The translations under genes and the position numbers were made by a program. A stretch of 24,766 bases of DNA from an uncultured Clostridia bacterium (GTDB taxonomy: Bacteria > Bacillota > Clostridia > TANB77 > CAG-508), in NCBI GenBank assembly GCA_934162615.1, contig CAKPJK010000019.1, forward strand, positions 1 to 24,766, written 5' to 3'. Of this stretch, positions 21,960 to 24,766 are shown piece by piece; the stretch's first letter is position 1; every line of letters starts with the position of its first letter. The notes under the pieces were generated by a model that ran no database searches, was not told where the DNA came from, and saw nothing but the letters and a program-made list of their open reading frames with translations.

Positions 21960-24766
21960 TTATCTTTTTCCTATTGCATAATAAACTAATTCTTGTTTGT
22001 CACAAGCATTTTCGTCATATATAAATGTGTAAAATTGGCTATGTATCCATCTATTTTTCTTACTTCCTGTTAAGCATCCAACTACATCATATGTTTTTCC
22101 ATCTTTTGTTGTAGTATACCATTTATCAACATTATCTTTAAAATTAATTAATCTCATACTATCTGTTTCACTAATTTTATCTGCTAATACATTGCTTATA
22201 GAATTATTAGTAATTTTTTTTGCAGTACAAGTACTATTATTAACGTACATTGCAGTTTTTATTATGTCTAAAGTAGTTGTATCGTTGTCATTTCCTACTG
22301 TTATTAAATTTTTGCCTGCATTATATAATGCTCTTATTTCATCTGTTCTTCTACATCCCCAATATGATCCATAGTCTATAAATACATTGTAGTCACTTTT
22401 TATCATTTGTTCCGCAGTCATGCTATTATTATAGGTTACATTTGTAAAATATTTTTTAAAATCATTAGTTATCTTATAATCATTATTCAACTCTGTTTTT
22501 CTGTCTTCCATTATCAATATTTTTACATTTGGGTCTTTTACAATAGTGTATTCACCGTCTGTTGGATTTAAAAAAGAACAGTTACCTAACTCATCGTAAA
22601 AATATATATGAGTCATATATTTTCCATATTCATTATTATGATTTGCAATATTAACATGATATACCCATGTTGTTCCGTCTGCTTGTTTAGTGCCTTTTGC
22701 AGTAGTGTTCGTATACCAGCTCTGTTGTAAATCATCTTGTCCATTATATTTTGTCCATGTAGGGAATTGTACTCTATTTACACCTGATAAAGTATCTTTT
22801 ACTCCATATACATACACATCATATCCAGATGTTGTTACATTTTTTATTTCTGCACTTGTATATGTTGGCGCTGTTCTATCTATTTTTATTGATGTTGATG
22901 TTGCCTCACTTACGTTTCCTGCATTATCTACTGCTCTATAGTATACTGTCTCGTTTATTTCTGTTGACCATGTATCTGGATTTTTGGAGTCTGTCCACGT
23001 ATTGTTATTTCCACTATATTTTATTTGATATTTTGCTATTCCTGAACCCGAATCCGATGAGCTTGCTTTTGTTGTTATATCATCATATGACCAATTTCCA
23101 TTACTTGAATTTGTTATTGTTGGCGCTGTTGGTGCTTTCTTGTCTATAATACTTATATTTAATGTTCCAGCTCCGCCAATGTTTATTCCATCTGTATATA
23201 AATAATTTACTTTACAATTACTACTTACTTCAAATACAGATGTATATTTTGTACTTGATTTTGTTGGTGTGCTTCCATCTATTGTGTATACTGTTGTAAA
23301 TCCGCTTTTTGTTGGTAAAGTAACTTTTACGTTTCCATTTGTCCATGTTGTTGGTGAACATGTTGCCCCACTTGCTGCAGATATTGTTCCTGTTGTCACA
23401 CTTATTGTACTTGAGTATTTTGTATTTCCTGCTTTATCATGTACAACTGCATAAATTGAATATTCTTTTCCTTGCGTTAATCCTTTATATGTATGATATC
23501 TCGTTGTTGATGCTGTTGTTGTGCTATATGAATCTGTCTCACTCTTCCATTGTGTATTTGGTGCATTTGATATCTTGTAATACCATACAATACTACTTAC
23601 TCCAGATTGTGCATCTGATACTTTCATTGCTGCTGAAATAGTATTAGATGTTGAACCTCCTTTTGTAATATCCATATCTATTACTGGTGCTGTTTTATCT
23701 ATATTTGTTACATTTCCTGTTGCATATATTCCTGCCGCAACTTGTCCTGTTGTATCTGCTACCCTTGCATATATTTTTTGGTTTCTTGTTACTGTAAATT
23801 CTTTTGTATAATCTGTCCAGTCTGTAACTTCTCCCGATGCTCCTGTTTTTTCTGTTTTGTATTGTAATTTGTATCCTGTATTGTTTCCTGAAATCGTTAC
23901 TGTTACATTTTGGTTTGTTGCTGTTGATGGACTATATGTAAATGTTACATCTCCTGTTCTTATTCCTGTAACTGAGCCTGTTGTTGATTTTACTGTACCA
24001 GTTGTTTTGTTTCCTGCATTATCTTTTGCTTCTACTACTATTGTAAAGTCTGTTGTTTGGCTTAAGTTACTAAATGTATATTTTGGACTTGTTTGTGCAT
24101 TTGAATATGTTTTTCCTCCATCTTTACTAAATCTGTATTCTTTAATTCCACTTGATGCATTATCCGCGGTTTTGTCTGCATCTGTTGTTGTTCCATCTAC
24201 TGTTATGCTATTTGTCGTTTTTGCTGTTACTTTTGGTGTAAATGTTTTTGGCGCTAATTTATCTATGTTTGTTACATTTCCTGTTGCATATATTCCTGCT
24301 GCAACTTGCCCTGTTGTATCTGCTACCCTTGCGTATATTTTTTGATTTCTTGTTACTGTAAATTCTTTTGTATAATCTGTCCAATCTGTAACTTCTCCTG
24401 ATGCTCCTGTTTTTTCTGTTTTGTATTGTAATTTGTATCCTGTATTGTTTCCTGAAATTGTTACTGTTACATTTTGATTTGTATCTGTTGATGGACTATA
24501 TGTAAATGTTACATCTCCTGTTCTTATTCCTGTTACTGTTCCTGTTGTTGTTGTTCTATTTGCACTTACATTTCCAGCTGCATCTTTTACCCATGTATAA
24601 TATGTTGTTCCTTGTTTATATCCTGTAAATGTGTTGTTAAAATCCTTTGTACTTGCTACTGATGTAAATTGTGTTGGCTCTGTATTTGCTGTTGTTATTG
24701 CATATCCTACTATTCCACTTGCTTCATCTGTTGCTTTTATTGTTATTGCATTTGATGTTGCTGTCG
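21960..24766 (-). CDS. Very large multi-domain surface protein, C-terminal part
   Basis: The frame is open from the window edge to the stop at 21960, at least 935 codons, so the methionine at 23675 is internal. It is Thr/Ser/Asn-rich with repeated Ig/Fn3-like modules (TTYYTWVKDAAGNVS, DFTIVVEAKDNAGNKT). A 188-codon period has near-identical 97-residue segments. Counting from Met 23675: an Fn3-like module (about 1-95), a chitobiase-C-like module with VYTIDGSTPTKSSTKYT (100-178), a module ending VYYRAVDNAGN (180-265), then a GBS/Bsp-like repeat (275-365) with VQFPTWTKYNGQDDL. A final 190-residue domain (383-571), starting VKILIMEDRK, looks alpha/beta and is unassigned. No sortase motif or C-terminal anchor is visible, so attachment must be N-terminal or absent. 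Likely cell-surface adhesion or polymer contact. Confidence 0.8.
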   Translation of the reverse strand, partial: TATSNAITIKATDEASGIVGYAITTANTEPTQFTSVASTKDFNNTFTGYKQGTTYYTWVKDAAGNVSANRTTTTGTVTGIRTGDVTFTYSPSTDTNQNVTVTISGNNTGYKLQYKTEKTGASGEVTDWTDYTKEFTVTRNQKIYARVADTTGQVAAGIYATGNVTNIDKLAPKTFTPKVTAKTTNSITVDGTTTDADKTADNASSGIKEYRFSKDGGKTYSNAQTSPKYTFSNLSQTTDFTIVVEAKDNAGNKTTGTVKSTTGSVTGIRTGDVTFTYSPSTATNQNVTVTISGNNTGYKLQYKTEKTGASGEVTDWTDYTKEFTVTRNQKIYARVADTTGQVAAGIYATGNVTNIDKTAPVIDMDITKGGSTSNTISAAMKVSDAQSGVSSIVWYYKISNAPNTQWKSETDSYSTTTASTTRYHTYKGLTQGKEYSIYAVVHDKAGNTKYSSTISVTTGTISAASGATCSPTTWTNGNVKVTLPTKSGFTTVYTIDGSTPTKSSTKYTSVFEVSSNCKVNYLYTDGINIGGAGTLNISIIDKKAPTAPTITNSSNGNWSYDDITTKASSSDSGSGIAKYQIKYSGNNNTWTDSKNPDTWSTEINETVYYRAVDNAGNVSEATSTSIKIDRTAPTYTSAEIKNVTTSGYDVYVYGVKDTLSGVNRVQFPTWTKYNGQDDLQQSWYTNTTAKGTKQADGTTWVYHVNIANHNNEYGKYMTHIYFYDELGNCSFLNPTDGEYTIVKDPNVKILIMEDRKTELNNDYKITNDFKKYFTNVTYNNSMTAEQMIKSDYNVFIDYGSYWGCRRTDEIRALYNAGKNLITVGNDNDTTTLDIIKTAMYVNNSTCTAKKITNNSISNVLADKISETDSMRLINFKDNVDKWYTTTKDGKTYDVVGCLTGSKKNRWIHSQFYTFIYDENACDKQELVYYAIGKR
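23695..23986. repeat. Long direct repeat, copy 1 (within the surface-protein gene)
   Basis: About 292 bp matching 24259-24550 at an offset of 564 bp, with about 14 differences counted by eye. Only two change the protein (Ala/Asp and Ser/Thr), so it is a recent duplication of a roughly 97-residue module that is still selected. Confidence 0.9.
24259..24550. repeat. Long direct repeat, copy 2 (within the surface-protein gene)
   Basis: The partner of 23695-23986. The segment between the copies codes for a different Fn3-like module (ITVDGTTTDADKTADNASSG and on), so the repeat unit is a two-module, 188-codon block. Such repeats allow slippage or recombination to change protein length. Confidence 0.9.

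Noticed and set aside
23675..23675. Start of the surface-protein gene at this methionine
   Set aside because: The same frame stays open to the window edge with clear repeat domains, so the methionine is internal.
23857..24345. 162-aa open frame on the plus strand opposite the surface protein
   Set aside because: It follows the repeat structure of the minus-strand gene (Val/Phe from ACA-rich codons). No start signal is seen.
23695..24550. CRISPR-like repeats
   Set aside because: The repeat unit is about 290 bp, in frame, and part of a coding region; no short regular repeat-spacer pattern exists in the window.
1..24766. tRNA, rRNA genes or insertion sequences
   Set aside because: I found no cloverleaf, rRNA-like stretch or transposase coding sequence on either strand by reading. 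A tRNA or HMM scan would be decisive.

Overview
The window is about 24.8 kb of AT-rich, gene-dense DNA from an endospore-forming low-GC Firmicute, most likely a gut-associated member of the Clostridia. The evidence is an HrcA/CIRCE heat-shock operon, RNase J, DUF951 and DUF1653 proteins, a spore germination protease (gpr) and a YtxC-type sporulation protein, A- and T-rich codon use, and Shine-Dalgarno-led genes. A secreted M60-type metalloprotease with a dockerin and a large repetitive surface protein point to life on a host or on complex polymers.

Layout. 1-3372 (minus): heat-shock operon hrcA-grpE-CYTH protein-dnaK (dnaK cut by the window edge), preceded by two CIRCE-like operators around one promoter. 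3424-4333 (minus): a Na+/Ca2+-exchanger-like membrane protein and its terminator. 4451-6871 (plus): a promoter-hairpin unit that may encode a roughly 65-nt RNA, then DUF1653, serS and engB. 6987-12916 (minus): small membrane protein, DUF951, gltX, a 74-aa protein, RNase J, and tsf. 13101-13871 (minus): rpsB, whose promoter also serves tsf. 14061-16709 (minus): M60-like dockerin protease. 16867-20829 (plus): 77-aa orphan, DUF4912 protein, GH57 glycogen branching enzyme, ytxC. 20892-24766 (minus): gpr and the 3' part of a very large Ig/Fn3-like surface protein with a recent internal duplication.

Many genes are informational or housekeeping: translation (serS, gltX, rpsB, tsf), ribosome assembly (engB), RNA decay (RNase J) and protein folding (hrcA/grpE/dnaK). 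The accessory genes are the secreted protease and the surface protein.

The most unusual signal is a set of short palindromic modules lying directly on the 3' ends of genes (serS, engB, the 6987-7256 membrane gene, gltX, the DUF4912 gene and the branching-enzyme gene). Their stem arms differ, but each has a related core (RGGAC, usually GGGAC) always read on the strand of the upstream gene. In two cases the module supplies the gene's stop codon and last residues; the branching enzyme gains a 19-residue tail. No transposase, CRISPR array, tRNA or rRNA gene was seen.
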